Positions 49,754 to 60,325 of a stretch of 64,000 nt of DNA are shown here, in pieces. The translations under genes were made by a program, and so were the position numbers. Within the stretch, counting starts at the first letter, position 1. Every line of letters starts with the position of its first letter. Origin of the DNA: Fratercula arctica (taxonomy: Eukaryota; Chordata; Aves; Charadriiformes; Alcidae); NCBI GenBank assembly GCA_947846985.1, contig CANTUZ010000004.1:2718927-2782926 (forward strand). The letters are read 5' to 3'. The notes under the pieces are model-generated. The model ran no database searches. It was not told the DNA's origin and saw only the letters and a list, made by a program, of their open reading frames with translations.

Positions 49754-52543
49754 GTACGTTCACGGGGGGGTCACCCAGCAGTTCTGCTGGCATTTTTCTC
49801 TGAGATGACTCAGTCTGCTGTTCCCTGTATCTCATAACCCAAAGTTTCAATAGATACACATACGTGAATACATGCATGCACACAGAAATACGTTTGCAAA
49901 TACTTATTTGTATTTACATACAGACTTTTGTGTACGTAGGTGCATGTTGCACGCCTGTAGATGAATATGAACGTGCTTATGGGTCAGGGTGGATGCAGCC
50001 CACCGTTGTATTCGTGGGAGAGTCTTCCTCATGCACAAGAGAGCTTTTGCTGCGTGTGGATCCCCAGGTTTTAATCTGTGGCAGCGGAGCCAGCCAGCCA
50101 CCCACAGAGTTGAGCCGCCTGCGATGGCGTTAACCTTCCGGATGTCAAACCACAGGCCATATTGCAAATCTGGAGAAAGTTGTCTTTCAGGTAGCATCTA
50201 ACATTTAAGCTATTAAACTAATAGCTGGCCTGATTTTTTGTGGAATAATTCCATCTCGGGGAGGAAAGGGTTTTGTAGAAAAGCAGTGACGTTGTCCTAG
50301 TGCTTCCTAAGCTCGTGTAAGCAGGAAAGCTCGCTGAGATCAAGTCCCCAGAGTGAACAGGCAAAACAGATCTGCACTTAGAACTTCCATAGGATGAAAC
50401 TAGCAGGTTTGTAACATCCCATCAGTGTGACACAGTGTGTCCAGGGGCTGGTTCTTGCTGGGACAGTGATCCCTCCTACACTAACCTTTTGCCTGTGGGG
50501 TAGGATTGTCCCTTGGGGACACCCTACTGATGTGCTTGGGGTTGCTTTTGCGGAAGAAATAGGAGCAAGAAATGGTTTTTGCCTGGCAATCCTTAGAAGA
50601 GGTAACAGAGGAGGTAGCTCACACCCTTCTTGTAACCCGCTGCCTCCTTTCGCCCACCCTTCTGTGGGATGAGGCTCGTCCCTGGGGACAAGGGAAAAGT
50701 GGGGAGGTGGATCCAGATAGCTGGGGTTTGGCTGTCCTAGAGATCCTCCAGCTGAACCTGCAAGAGGAGACCCATACCTTAATCGTCTGGCCCGCTCTCC
50801 TAAGGCATCCCTGCCATCCAGACCTCTGTGAAAGGACTTCCCTGTGCAAGGTGTGATGCTGCAGCTCGTATCCTGGCCCTTTTAACGCCCCATTTGCAGT
50901 TCAGAGAGGAGGTTTCACCCCTTGGTACCACATGGCAAATACCTTGCCCTCTCATAAAACCTGTAGTATTTACTCCCAATTGCACAGCGTTCTGAGTGCC
51001 TTTTTTAAAAATTCTTTTGCAAGCCCCAAAACCAAGTGACCCTCCTTTGTTCTGCAGTCCCTAAGCTAATAATTTAATTTTTCTCTGGCATACTTCTTCT
51101 TGCAACCAGGCGAGAAGGCACAAATACTCCCCAGCAGATGTAATACTAAAATGAATCCCACCTCCCGGCAGGTTTTACGGCCGTACAATTCCCCAGACAG
51201 GTCCTTGCTGTTTGCTTGGAAGGTTTAACAGCCTCCCATAACACTAAGCCTACGTGAACGCTTGCACGCAGTATTTGTTACAGCTGGTTTACAAGTCAGA
51301 AGCTATTACTGTAGCACCGGAGAGGCAATTAAGGTAATTTCTAAAGTAATTAACATAAGCGATAATGAGGAATTTGTGAGTGTCAATGTTGAACAAGCTA
51401 ATCTTTAGCTTAATTGCTGCATTCCTCTTCTAGAGGGTGCATTTTGCATGAGTTAAATGTGTGGGTTTAGTATCTTGGAGCGGTAGCAGTAATTGTACGG
51501 CAAGCCCTCCCTCACGTCAGGAGACCGTGACACATCTCTCTGAGTCTTGAGCTGTGGACTGGGGCGTCTCGGAAAGGGCCAACACGTCATTTTCATCAGT
51601 ATTTTGGCAATTACCATTCGGATGACGGCAGCTCAGAACAGGGCCAGCAAATGGCTAAAATAATTTCATTCCTTTCAGAAAATCGATGCACTTTTATGCA
51701 TTTTCTTGAAATTAAGCTTGTGCTGAAGTCCGTTCTTGCTCACAATGTGCTCTATTGAATTCAAGTGCGGAATTCCATCCTTACTCTTTATCTTTCATAA
51801 AGCCATAACTGAGTCTAACAAGGAAGGGGACTGTATTTCTCTGGGTGCTTGCCTTATCTCGGGATTGCTGTGAACATTTGCAGGCTTATCTCTAGGACAT
51901 GGCCTTGGTCCTTTGAATTTTTACAAATTTAGTATTATTTGCTTTGTCTGTCGTCACTGCAGGTTTGCTATTATGAGTTAGATACCGTTGACTTAGCTTC
52001 AGGTGTTGCAGTGGCGTATGGGAAATTTTTATGGGTCTCCGTGAAAGGCAAGCGCAGCCTGTCTTGGAAGATGCTGGGATCACAGGGAGTCACTGCCGAG
52101 GCAGTGCCGTTATTAAAAGACCAGTTATTTTCACCTTGTCAGCACAACTGGTGGTCATTTTGAGGGTGGGAGGAAGGTTTAAAAACCCATTTTTTTTTTC
52201 CCCATTCCTGCGATGGAAAGTTCCACTAAGCTGCAAAGACAGTTGGAGTAAAATTCAGCAAAAAATTCAGAAGGAGGAATGAATAGCAGGCAGGGAATTT
52301 GCAAGCAGACGTCTTTCTAAACGTTAATAAAGAGGTAAACCATTTCTAGATTGTACAGGTAATAACGGAGGAACTGGTTACTATTTAAAGGTCTGTATTA
52401 CTATTTAACGGTTGGTATCTGCTGGAAAGGTGTGTCTTTGCCTTCCCAGACCAGGAGGAGAGGAGAGGGAAAGGATGAAAGTGGTCTAGAAGTGCAGTGG
52501 TGTCCTCTGTCAGGTACCCACTCGTGTGACCTTTCCTTCCCAG
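49754..52543 (+). other. FRAS1: Intron 19 (2.8 kb)
   Basis: Phase-0 GT-AG intron. The part from about 51290 to 51480 is AT-rich with several TAATTA/TTAATT words and an octamer-like TTTGCAT. No exon or transposon is recognised. Confidence 0.8.
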
Positions 52544-52660
52544 GTGTCCAGCTCTGCCAGTCCGCAAACCACCTTGGAAAGCCACGTCTTCAACGTTGCT
52601 GTTCTCCCGCAGACGCCCAGAGCACCTCAGCTTTCCCTCGGCTCCTCTTTGCACATGGCT
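52544..52660 (+). CDS. FRAS1: FRAS1 local exon 20: end of CSPG 3, start of CSPG 4
   Basis: 117 bases, phase 0-0, 39 codons. It reads VSSSASPQTTLESHVFNVAVLPQTPRA (shown here in two parts: VSSSASPQTT and HVFNVAVLPQ), then the repeat start APQLSLGSSLHMA. Acceptor CCTTCCCAG, donor GGCT|GTAAGT. Confidence 0.93.
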
Positions 52661-55600
52661 GTAAGTGCGAACCGACTGATTATTCCCGTATTCCCACTCT
52701 CCTTCCAGCGCTGCACAGTGCCCGGAGCCTTGCGCAGAGCAGGGACCGCTGAGCGTTGACTCCTCTCCTTGCTATTGTCCGTGCCGTTGTGCTTGATTCA
52801 AAGATGGAGCTAAATCTGCAGAACAAGGTGTTATGCACCAGACAGGTATCGAGCAGAAATGGAAAAAAAAAAAACATAGACAGGTTAGAAGAGTAGCTGG
52901 AGGGGAGAAAAAAAAAAAATAAAGTTGAAAAATTCAGGATTAAAAGTGATGACTGTATAGACTGGAAGGGAGAGGGAGAGAGAAAAGAAAAAATTACATT
53001 TAGCATCTTTTTAATGGAATTCTTAACATTTTGAAAACACCTTTTCCTAAGAAGCCATTAGGAATGGCAAGAGTGAAAAACTGTGGGTTAGAGAGACTAT
53101 AACGAATAGATCTTGCCAGCAATTCCACTGTAAACTTTATTTATCAGAACTGCAGCCCACCCACATTAGAAAGTTTTCATCCATCATCCTGCCATCAGGA
53201 ACACAGAGTAACGTACACGGAAAACATTCGGACGAGCCGATTATATCTGCGTCCGTGGAACTGAATGACCTTTTCTTGCGGCATCAACTCTGGGAATGAC
53301 CATTTTGATAGAGTGGTCTCTCGAATGTACTTATTTCCCTGACTGTTAATTGAAAAGATGACCTCGAAGTTTGAAGTTGGTTTTGGGAGCTCTGTGCGTG
53401 CCTTCTCCGTGTGTCTCCGTCACATCTGTGGGTGAAGTCCAGCTTTCCTCGCGACTTCTCCTGCTGTCTCCTCTTCTTTGATTCTCTAGGGAGGGATCCC
53501 GAGTGGATGAGCTAGAGGAGAGCTTCAGGGCTCTGCACCTTGGGACACATGGAGAGCCGGGACCCCAGAGGCAGGGAGGTGATGATTTAGTCATCACCTT
53601 GGCTTTGTTGTGGTCTGTGGGGCTTTCAGAGGGGCACCAGGATCATAATCCCCCAAGCAGCAGTCCTGAGCTGGGTGGGACAGGGCAGGCTGCGGTGAAA
53701 AAGCAGAGCTTTGGCTCCTGCCAACCCTTCAGGAGAGCTGGGCCGACAAACTTGAAGGGAGCGTGCAGTCATCTTTGGCGTTATTCATTCCTGATGATTT
53801 ATTTAGAGCGTCTGAGGTGCCAGCAGTGTATTTAGCGTTATCAAACAGAAATCCTGTGCCCTTGGGCGCTCATCTGACAGATGAAAAGCACACTGAGAGG
53901 CCCATGTGGTGCAGGAGAGCAGATGCGGCAGACCTCCCAGGGGCAACGGGTCCCCAGGAGGAGCCTCCTAAAGGAGCCAAAGGACTTCTAAGCCAGCACA
54001 GCTTGCCAGCCATGGCACCAGGACAGGCCAAAGGAAGCCGTGGGAGAGGGATTAGTGAAAAGTCCCTGACACAACGGCCTTGTCAGGACTTAAAATAGTG
54101 GTGACCTTTCGTGGGCAATAATAAAACGTGCTCAGACTGTTACTTGGAGCGATAGCCAGCGATGTATCTTTCTGCTCTTGACTTTTTGTTGTTGTCATTA
54201 TTGACAAAATTGATGGGAGAGGTGTCTGGCTGAGCCATGCAGTGCTGGGTTTTATAGCTAATTACACACCACAAAATTCAATAGAGCCATAAAACACGTT
54301 GTACTGAGGGGCGCCTTGCAACCGGCGAGTCCTACCTTTGGGAGAGACGAATAGGCCTTGGAGGCAACTACGAAGCAACCATAACCTTAAATCTTTTCAT
54401 CAGAAAATTGCACTTCCTTGCATCAACGTGATTGAGTTCTGTTCGTCCACCTTCCAACTCCTTCGGAATTAAACTGCCTTCTCGGCTGAAGAGCAAGCGC
54501 AAAATGTTAAGTCTTCCCGTACCTCCAGCCTTGTCTTTGAGTGTCCTACTGGGAAAAGTCAGAGAGAGTTTGGTGTCTCTTTGGCGGTTAAACTGGATAT
54601 AACGTCTGTACTGGTTTTTCTTTTCAGTCAAGTCACCTGTTTCCCCCGTATTGGTAAAAGGAGCAGTTTCGCTCTAGCTGGATGCAAACTGGGACTGGCT
54701 TTGTGAAGGAGAGGGGATTTTGCAAGCCTGTAGAGGTGCTCCTCCCTTCCCTTACCAAAGTGGCTGTATGAAAGGGACACCGCTGTTAATTCTAAGCCTG
54801 CCCTTTTTATGCGGAGCTGTTGATAACACAAACTTTGTGGCTTTTGGTTCCAGTTAGATCCGTGACACTTTCACCTCTAAGAAGGACTGACAAGGTTTTA
54901 TTTGCTGCTTCACAGCAGTCATTCGCAGGCTGGGGTTTCGCCTCTGATGCCGTTGGGTGAAAAACCCTGGAGAGAGACGAGCTGGGGGTTCGGTGGCATT
55001 TGTGGTGGTGTCAGGAAACCTCACCTTGCCAGTGTCCAGGCCAATGTCCAGTCTGTGACCCAAGGCCAGCAGAATGAGACACAGGTTTGACAGGGTGGCC
55101 TTAAAGATGTGTACCCAGCACAAGTCAGTGGCCGGTGGGAGCCTGTGATTTGCTACTGAACCTGATCATTCCATGTTCCAAAGCAGATGAATTAATTACC
55201 CGTAGCCTTAATTTAGCTTGTTCTCTCCATGATTTTATTCACAATTATGAAAGGAACTGAATGCTTTTCATACCCAGCTCAACTGTTCAGTTCAGTGACT
55301 TCTCGTAGCTGTTAACTCCGCAGGATTAAGGTTCATGAACACAGGCAAGTTAACTGCTTTTGTGCACTTAAGTCTGTTCATGCAGCACCATAATTCCTGT
55401 AACACACTGCCAGCCTTTGGCTAATGATAATCTTGTAGTGGAAGGATCAGAACATTTTTAGACAGATTTAAAACAAAAGGGAAAGCTTTGATTCCTCTGT
55501 ATTCCACTGGAGATGGCTGAGTTGTTTTCAGGATTTCTTTTAAAAGGAAGTCCAGTCCAGCCACAGCAGACTATACCAGAAAACTACGTAGGCAATTAAT

Positions 55601-56189
55601 TATATCTTCATCTAGGGAGTTTTTGATCCAATTAGGTTTTCCTTTATCTCTTCTTAGTTGCCATAGGTCAGAAAGAAACTGTAGGGGATAGAGTGCACTA
55701 AAAACGCTGCTATTTTCCTGGACGACCTGAAAGTGGGAATCAGCTCGTAGTTTTATAGTTTGTCTCTTTTTCGTAGGTTTATAAGCCCCTTCTGATTCTC
55801 CAGAAAGGACTTAACAGAGGTGGACCTATATAGAGCTCTCTTCTCTTGAGCATGAGGGTATCCAGCTTCTGCGTAACGCATTTGCTGTGGTTGACAGATG
55901 AGCTGAAAGTGGGCTTAGATGGACCGTAAGATTCTATCAAATTTTACTCATTATCAGGCTTTACTGTCCTCTGTAATCTCCTCCCAAATAATCCCTATTC
56001 TGTACAGGTTTGAGAGATTTGGTAAAGGTTCAACCCATCCATCCTTTGTCAGTTTTAGGTCTAAGAACTAGGATCTTACATTCAAAGACTCCCTGATCTT
56101 GAACTAGAGCAAAGCAAATTCAGTGCATTTTTGGGTGACTCTTCCCATGTCTCTAGCCTTGATGCTCATGGTCTAATGTGTTTATTGAG
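52661..56189 (+). other. FRAS1: Intron 20 (3.5 kb)
   Basis: Phase-0 GT-AG intron. It has A runs at 52863-52874 and 52908-52919. A repeat-free AT-rich part at 55150-55450 carries homeodomain-type TAATTA words. The acceptor (TTTATTGAG at 56189) lacks a good pyrimidine tract. Open frames at 53503-54098 have no recognisable domain. Confidence 0.8.
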
Positions 56190-56304
56190 GTGCTGGAGGA
56201 CCGTGTGACGGTGATTGAGCCCCATCACCTCTCCTTTGTAGACCCGGAGATTCCCAGTGAGAAAATCCTGTTCAACGTGACCGTCCCTCTCCTTCCTGGC
56301 CAAG
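56190..56304 (+). CDS. FRAS1: FRAS1 local exon 21: CSPG repeat 4, first half; GC donor
   Basis: 115 bases, in phase 0, out phase 1. It reads VLEDRVTVIEPHHLSF, VDPEIPSEKILFNVTV and LLPGQG. N-V-T is a possible sequon. The end is fixed by phase and by homology to exon 22: the only fitting site is CAAG|GCAAGT, a GC donor. A GT 28 bases upstream (56277) leaves phase 0 and cannot join exon 22 in frame. Confidence 0.92.
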
Positions 56305-56786
56305 GCAAGTGTACCTATTCAGACCCTGGCAGCTTGCTGCTGAATTGATTGCTGTGATTTCTGAGCACATCTAATTTTTTTCCCTCAAAATAGCATTCTG
56401 TGGAGGCATCTGTTAATCTGTTCAGCTTTCGAGCACCTTGTTTCTTAACCCAATTTCTTCAGCTTGTTTGGGAGTAAGCCACAGAGCTCTTTTGTCTTAA
56501 CTGTTGTCTGGAATATATTGAATGTTGTACCCCATGGCTTTCTGCTTTCCACCTCTCTCGTGAGAGGTATTTGAAGAAATGACTAAGTGAGGAATCTCTG
56601 TTTAACTTCTCGTGTCCCAGGAACCCATCCTCGATGGAGTTACGACCATCTGACTCATACAGGAGCCACTGAAGATGTAAAAAAAAAAGTACTTGGGGAG
56701 AGAAAAAAAAAGCTGTGGCCTTTGTTATCTTGTTTTAAAAATAAAAGGCATTCCTCCTGTTAATACTGAGCTCTCTCCCTCCGTAG
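56305..56786 (+). other. FRAS1: Intron 21 (482 bp), GC-AG type
   Basis: Starts GCAAGT and ends CCTCCGTAG. AAG|GCAAGT is the classic strong context of U2-type GC donors. Phase 1. Nothing else is recognised. Confidence 0.9.
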
Positions 56787-56924
56787 GTATCGTGGAGCAC
56801 AGAGACAGACCTCTCTCCCCCGTCAGGTATTTCACCCAAGCAGATATAAACCATGGCAAGATTGCTTATCGTCCGCCGACTGCAGCTCCTCATCTGAGAG
56901 AGATCATTGCCTTCTCCTTTGCGG
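56787..56924 (+). CDS. FRAS1: FRAS1 local exon 22: CSPG repeat 4, middle
   Basis: 138 bases, phase 1-1. It reads GIVEHRDRPLSPVRY, FTQADINHGKIAYRP and EIIAFSFAG. The F-T-Q-x-D-I motif matches exon 19. Donor GCGG|GTAAGG. Confidence 0.93.
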
Positions 56925-57727
56925 GTAAGGAACTGAGTGTTCTTTGTGTCAAACTGGTGGAGGTAGCTGGGACTGCTGGTCTTCCTCCAGTGCTGCAATG
57001 ACTTGATGGTTATGTCCATATTCACGAGGGCATGAGGCTTGACACTGCAAAGGAAGTAGGAATCTGCCTTGGAGGAGGGTACCGAGGGTTCACCCCTTTC
57101 TTGTGACTTCAGCAAGATTTTCCCCTGCGGTTTGGTGTAGCAACACTCAGTGAATTATGGGGATATGGCAGTGTTTGCGGCAGCAGTTAGCGTTGCCAAC
57201 GCTAGACGCTGTGCTGGGCAAACTGCCGATCAGCTGCTGTGTGGTTAGGAACTCGTTGTCCCTCCTGTGCTTGAGATCTTTGATGCACTGGGGGCGTAAT
57301 CCTTGAGACTGAGACTAGAATTAATGAACAAAATCAGTTCAGCCAGGATATTAGAAGATTGCTGCCATCAGAGGAGCAACAGTCTGGAGCAGGAGGTAGA
57401 GGGGCAAAAATAGGACAAACTTGAAGCATGTTTGACCGGTCAATGCACAGGATTGTGTAATGAAGTGACAGGGCATGGTCGGTGGAGTTCTGTGCATCGC
57501 CATGCCCTCCACTGACATCAAGAGGAGTTTCACAGTTCGGAGGAGGGGGTAGCGTTTTATCTCTTATTACTGGAAGCGAAGGCAAGGAAAGAGCGCATTC
57601 CTCGGCAAGGAAAGAGTCCGGTCTGGTAGAAACCACTTGCTTTCTCCAAAAGTTGTTCAAATCCACATCAGTATGTGCTTTCCTGTCCTGACCGCAGTTA
57701 ACTCTGTGCTTGTGTTTGTCCCGTCAG
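56925..57727 (+). other. FRAS1: Intron 22 (803 bp)
   Basis: Phase-1 GT-AG intron. It ends GTCCCGTCAG. No exon or transposon is recognised. Confidence 0.85.
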
Positions 57728-57760
57728 GTCTCCCAGAGTCAGTGAACTTCCGATTCACAG
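57728..57760 (+). CDS. FRAS1: FRAS1 local exon 23: 33-base microexon in CSPG repeat 4
   Basis: 33 bases, phase 1-1, adding 11 residues (GLPESVNFRFT). The phase fits exons 22 and 24 exactly, and the residues supply the missing F.F.V.D strand: FSFA-GLPESVNFRFT-VSDGEH. Acceptor CCGTCAG, donor ACAG|GTATGG. Because it is symmetric, skipping would keep the frame. Confidence 0.9.
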
Positions 57761-58294
57761 GTATGGGAAACATTTGCTCTTCCCTGGACGAAGGAGTTTT
57801 TATCCTCATGCCCTTCATGTTGCCTGTTACTCCTTGGCCTTTATTCTGCTGCAAGCACACCTACGGGCGCTCAGTCGAGTTTTTGGAAATGCACGTGCCT
57901 GCGGAATATTAATTCATCTGTGTCCCAACGGTGTTTTATAGAAGCTAAGCTGCAGCTCGGTAGACACCTTTTTCTAGTAGTTGCCTGGAATCTGTCCTAA
58001 AAGCCTGATTCATTCCTGTTATTTTTCCCGATGTGAACAAGGACGTCAGAGTTTTGGGCTTTTTTTTTTTTTTTTAAATATAGCATGGAAGCATTTCCAC
58101 AGTTCAATTGCTTAGTTAGAGGCAAAGAGAAATACTCTTTGCAGGTGTGAATTGTGTGTGTACGTTCATTGACAGAGGTGGGAGAGAAGTCAGACGTGTG
58201 GGGTGGAGATTTTGTACAGAAAAGTGAATTTCCCAGCTGAGTTGTCCCTGAAAACACATCCCTACACTCAGGCGTCGTTTTTGTCTGTGTCCAG
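57761..58294 (+). other. FRAS1: Intron 23 (534 bp)
   Basis: Phase-1 GT-AG intron with a T16 run at 58060-58075. Ends TTTGTCTGTGTCCAG. Confidence 0.85.
58060..58075 (+). repeat. Poly-T run (T16)
   Basis: Sixteen consecutive T followed by AAATATAG. Simple repeat. Confidence 0.85.
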
Positions 58295-58426
58295 TGTCTG
58301 ACGGAGAACACACAACCCCGGAGATGGTGTTTGTCATCCATTTGCTCTCTGCGGAGCAGCAGCCTCCGGTCTTCCAGATCACAGCTCCCTTCCTGGAGGT
58401 CAGCCAGGGGGGCAAAGCCACCATTG
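58295..58426 (+). CDS. FRAS1: FRAS1 local exon 24: end of CSPG 4, start of CSPG 5
   Basis: 132 bases, phase 1-1. It reads VSDGEHTTPEMVFVIHLL, then PPVFQITAPFLEVSQGG. The V-S-D-G motif closes repeat 4. Donor ATTG|GTGAGT. Confidence 0.94.
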
Positions 58427-59123
58427 GTGAGTAGGGTGCGAGGGATGGGGTGCAGAGCTCAGCCTCAGGCACGGTGTTTGTTGCCAGGAGGCCACACGGA
58501 TGGGGCAGAGGAGGGTTTTGGTCTCGCTCACCCCTGTCTGTTTAGCTGAGGAGCTGTGCTTGTGCGGGTGTAGCAGCACCCGCTGAGAAGACTGTGCAGT
58601 GGTGCCCGAGAAAAGTGTGGGGAGATACGGCAGTACTCCTCCAGTGTGTGGCAGGTCCCTTCGTGGGCTGGGGCAGGGGAGAGCAGCATCAGGGACCTGC
58701 TGCTCCTCTGCTTTTTCCCTCTCGGGCTGCTCTGCCTAGTGGTGTGATCTGGGTTGTTAAGAATAAGCCACTTTCTGCTGGTGTCGGGAGGTTCTCTGGG
58801 GATTTTGTAGCTGTTCCCCCTGCTATATGAGCATGTGCACATCTCTCTCTTGAGCTGCAGGTTTGCATAGCTGTCATCTGTGAGCCATGCTGGTAATAGC
58901 TCTCTGATACAACCTCTGATCTGGACATCATCAGGGGACTAATTATTTCCACGAAACCAGCAAGCCCTTGGGCTAGGGCAGCTCCAGAATTATTTTACTT
59001 TTCACGTACTGACTGAATCGCAGTTTTTTGACTCCATTCGCGAGAGCACGTCACAAAACCTAAGGGATATTCCCAGTGTCGTGTCTGAGGATGCTGAAAC
59101 CGTGCTCTCTCTCCCCGGCACAG
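58427..59123 (+). other. FRAS1: Intron 24 (697 bp)
   Basis: Phase-1 GT-AG intron. Ends CTCTCTCCCCGGCACAG. Nothing else is recognised. Confidence 0.85.
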
Positions 59124-59249
59124 GGATCCAGTTAGCCGTGAGCGACACAGACACAGCTCCCGAGGGTCTTTTCTTTGAGCTGGTGGAACCTCCCCGTCAT
59201 GGCGCTGTGCTCAAGTACAGCGCAGGCGTGCAGGAGCGCATGAGAGCAG
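59124..59249 (+). CDS. FRAS1: FRAS1 local exon 25: CSPG repeat 5, middle
   Basis: 126 bases, phase 1-1. It reads GIQLAVSDTDTAPEGLFF, EPPRHGAVLKY and QERMRAG. Both D-T-D and P-R-H-G landmarks are intact, as in repeat 2. Donor GCAG|GTGAGT. Confidence 0.94.
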
Positions 59250-60077
59250 GTGAGTCCAGCAGAAGTCTTCTTCTGGAGAGGGGCAAGCGTGTGCTTATCC
59301 ACATAGCTGGTGTAGTTGACCAGGAGGAGGTCCTGGTCCATCCGCCGATGCCTCTGGCGGATGCGGCTGCATCTGCAAGTGTGCGAATTTTCTCCCTGGA
59401 AGGGTGTGACTGCAGGAGAGAGTGCGGTGAAGGATATTTTCCCTTTTATTCCTGGCTGAGTCAACACGTTTCCTGTGCCACAGATGTGTGGGCTAGTTGA
59501 CAGCGACTCTATTATGATAACTGTAACCAGCTGCTAATCGAAAGGGACGTTCTGTTTTACCTTGTAAGTTATACCTGAAGTCACGTGGTGAAGTAACGTA
59601 GTGAACGTTTCCACTGAAGTCCCTGTAAACCTGTTGTCATCCGGCAGCCGAAAGCTCCTGTGGAGTTTTACTGTTGATTTTGGTGGCAGCGCTTCCCAGT
59701 GCGTGATCAGATGAACGAGTGTTACCTGTAGGAGAGCGGTGCAAGCAGAAGACGTGGAGAGGGAAGCTTTATCTATCTATGACAGGCATGAGCTTACAAA
59801 GCAGCTGGGAAGAAAGCAGGATCTGTGCGCTCCCTGAGAATCGCAAGGAGTCGCTGTGTCCGTGGAGCTGTGAAGGTTACAGCTTTTCCTCTGCCCTGCA
59901 TATATACTAGCTCCTTAATAAATGTCTTCATAACTCACATCCCTGTAAGGAGGGTATTATATGCCAGCTTCGTACATGATTAAGTCTTTCACTAAACTGG
60001 GGCCTTTGGTCATTGGGATTGGATTGTTGCTCTGGACAACAGAACCTTTCTGACTTGTGCATTTTCTTTTGGGGAAG
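59250..60077 (+). other. FRAS1: Intron 25 (828 bp)
   Basis: Phase-1 GT-AG intron. It ends CTTTTGGGGAAG, a weak acceptor broken by purines. Nothing else is recognised. Confidence 0.85.
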
Positions 60078-60325
60078 GTGACACCTTCACCTACGAGGAC
60101 GTCACTCGAAATGCTCTGCAGTACGTGCATGATGGTTCAGCAGCAGCAGAGGACAGCATGGAAATCTCTGTCACCGACGGTGTCGCTACAGTGACCACAG
60201 TGCTGAGGGTGGAAGTGTCCCTGCTGGATAACAACGGTCCGCAGCCGGCCCCGGGCTGCTTGTTGGCAGTCACCGTGGCTAGTAAAAGCGCTGTGACCCT
60301 CTCTCGATTGCACCTCGCTTATATT
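60078..60325 (+). CDS. FRAS1: FRAS1 local exon 26: end of CSPG 5, start of CSPG 6
   Basis: 248 bases, in phase 1, out phase 0. It reads GDTFTYEDVTRNALQYVH, ISVTDGVATV and VEVSLLDNNGP, then the repeat 6 start including LSRLHLAYI. It spans the repeat boundary in one exon. Acceptor GGGGAAG, donor TATT|GTAAGC. Confidence 0.93.

Noticed and set aside
49233..49808. 191-codon plus-strand open frame across exon 19
   Set aside because: It reads exon 19 in a different frame from the CSPG repeat. The CSPG frame matches exons 18 and 20 in phase and motif.
53503..54098. Overlapping open frames of about 110 codons in intron 20
   Set aside because: No domain, low-complexity composition, and no matching splice sites or phase for FRAS1.
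56190..56276. GT donor at 56277 as the end of exon 21 instead of the GC donor
   Set aside because: It would leave phase 0, which cannot join exon 22 (phase 1), and would remove the LLPGQG turn of the repeat.
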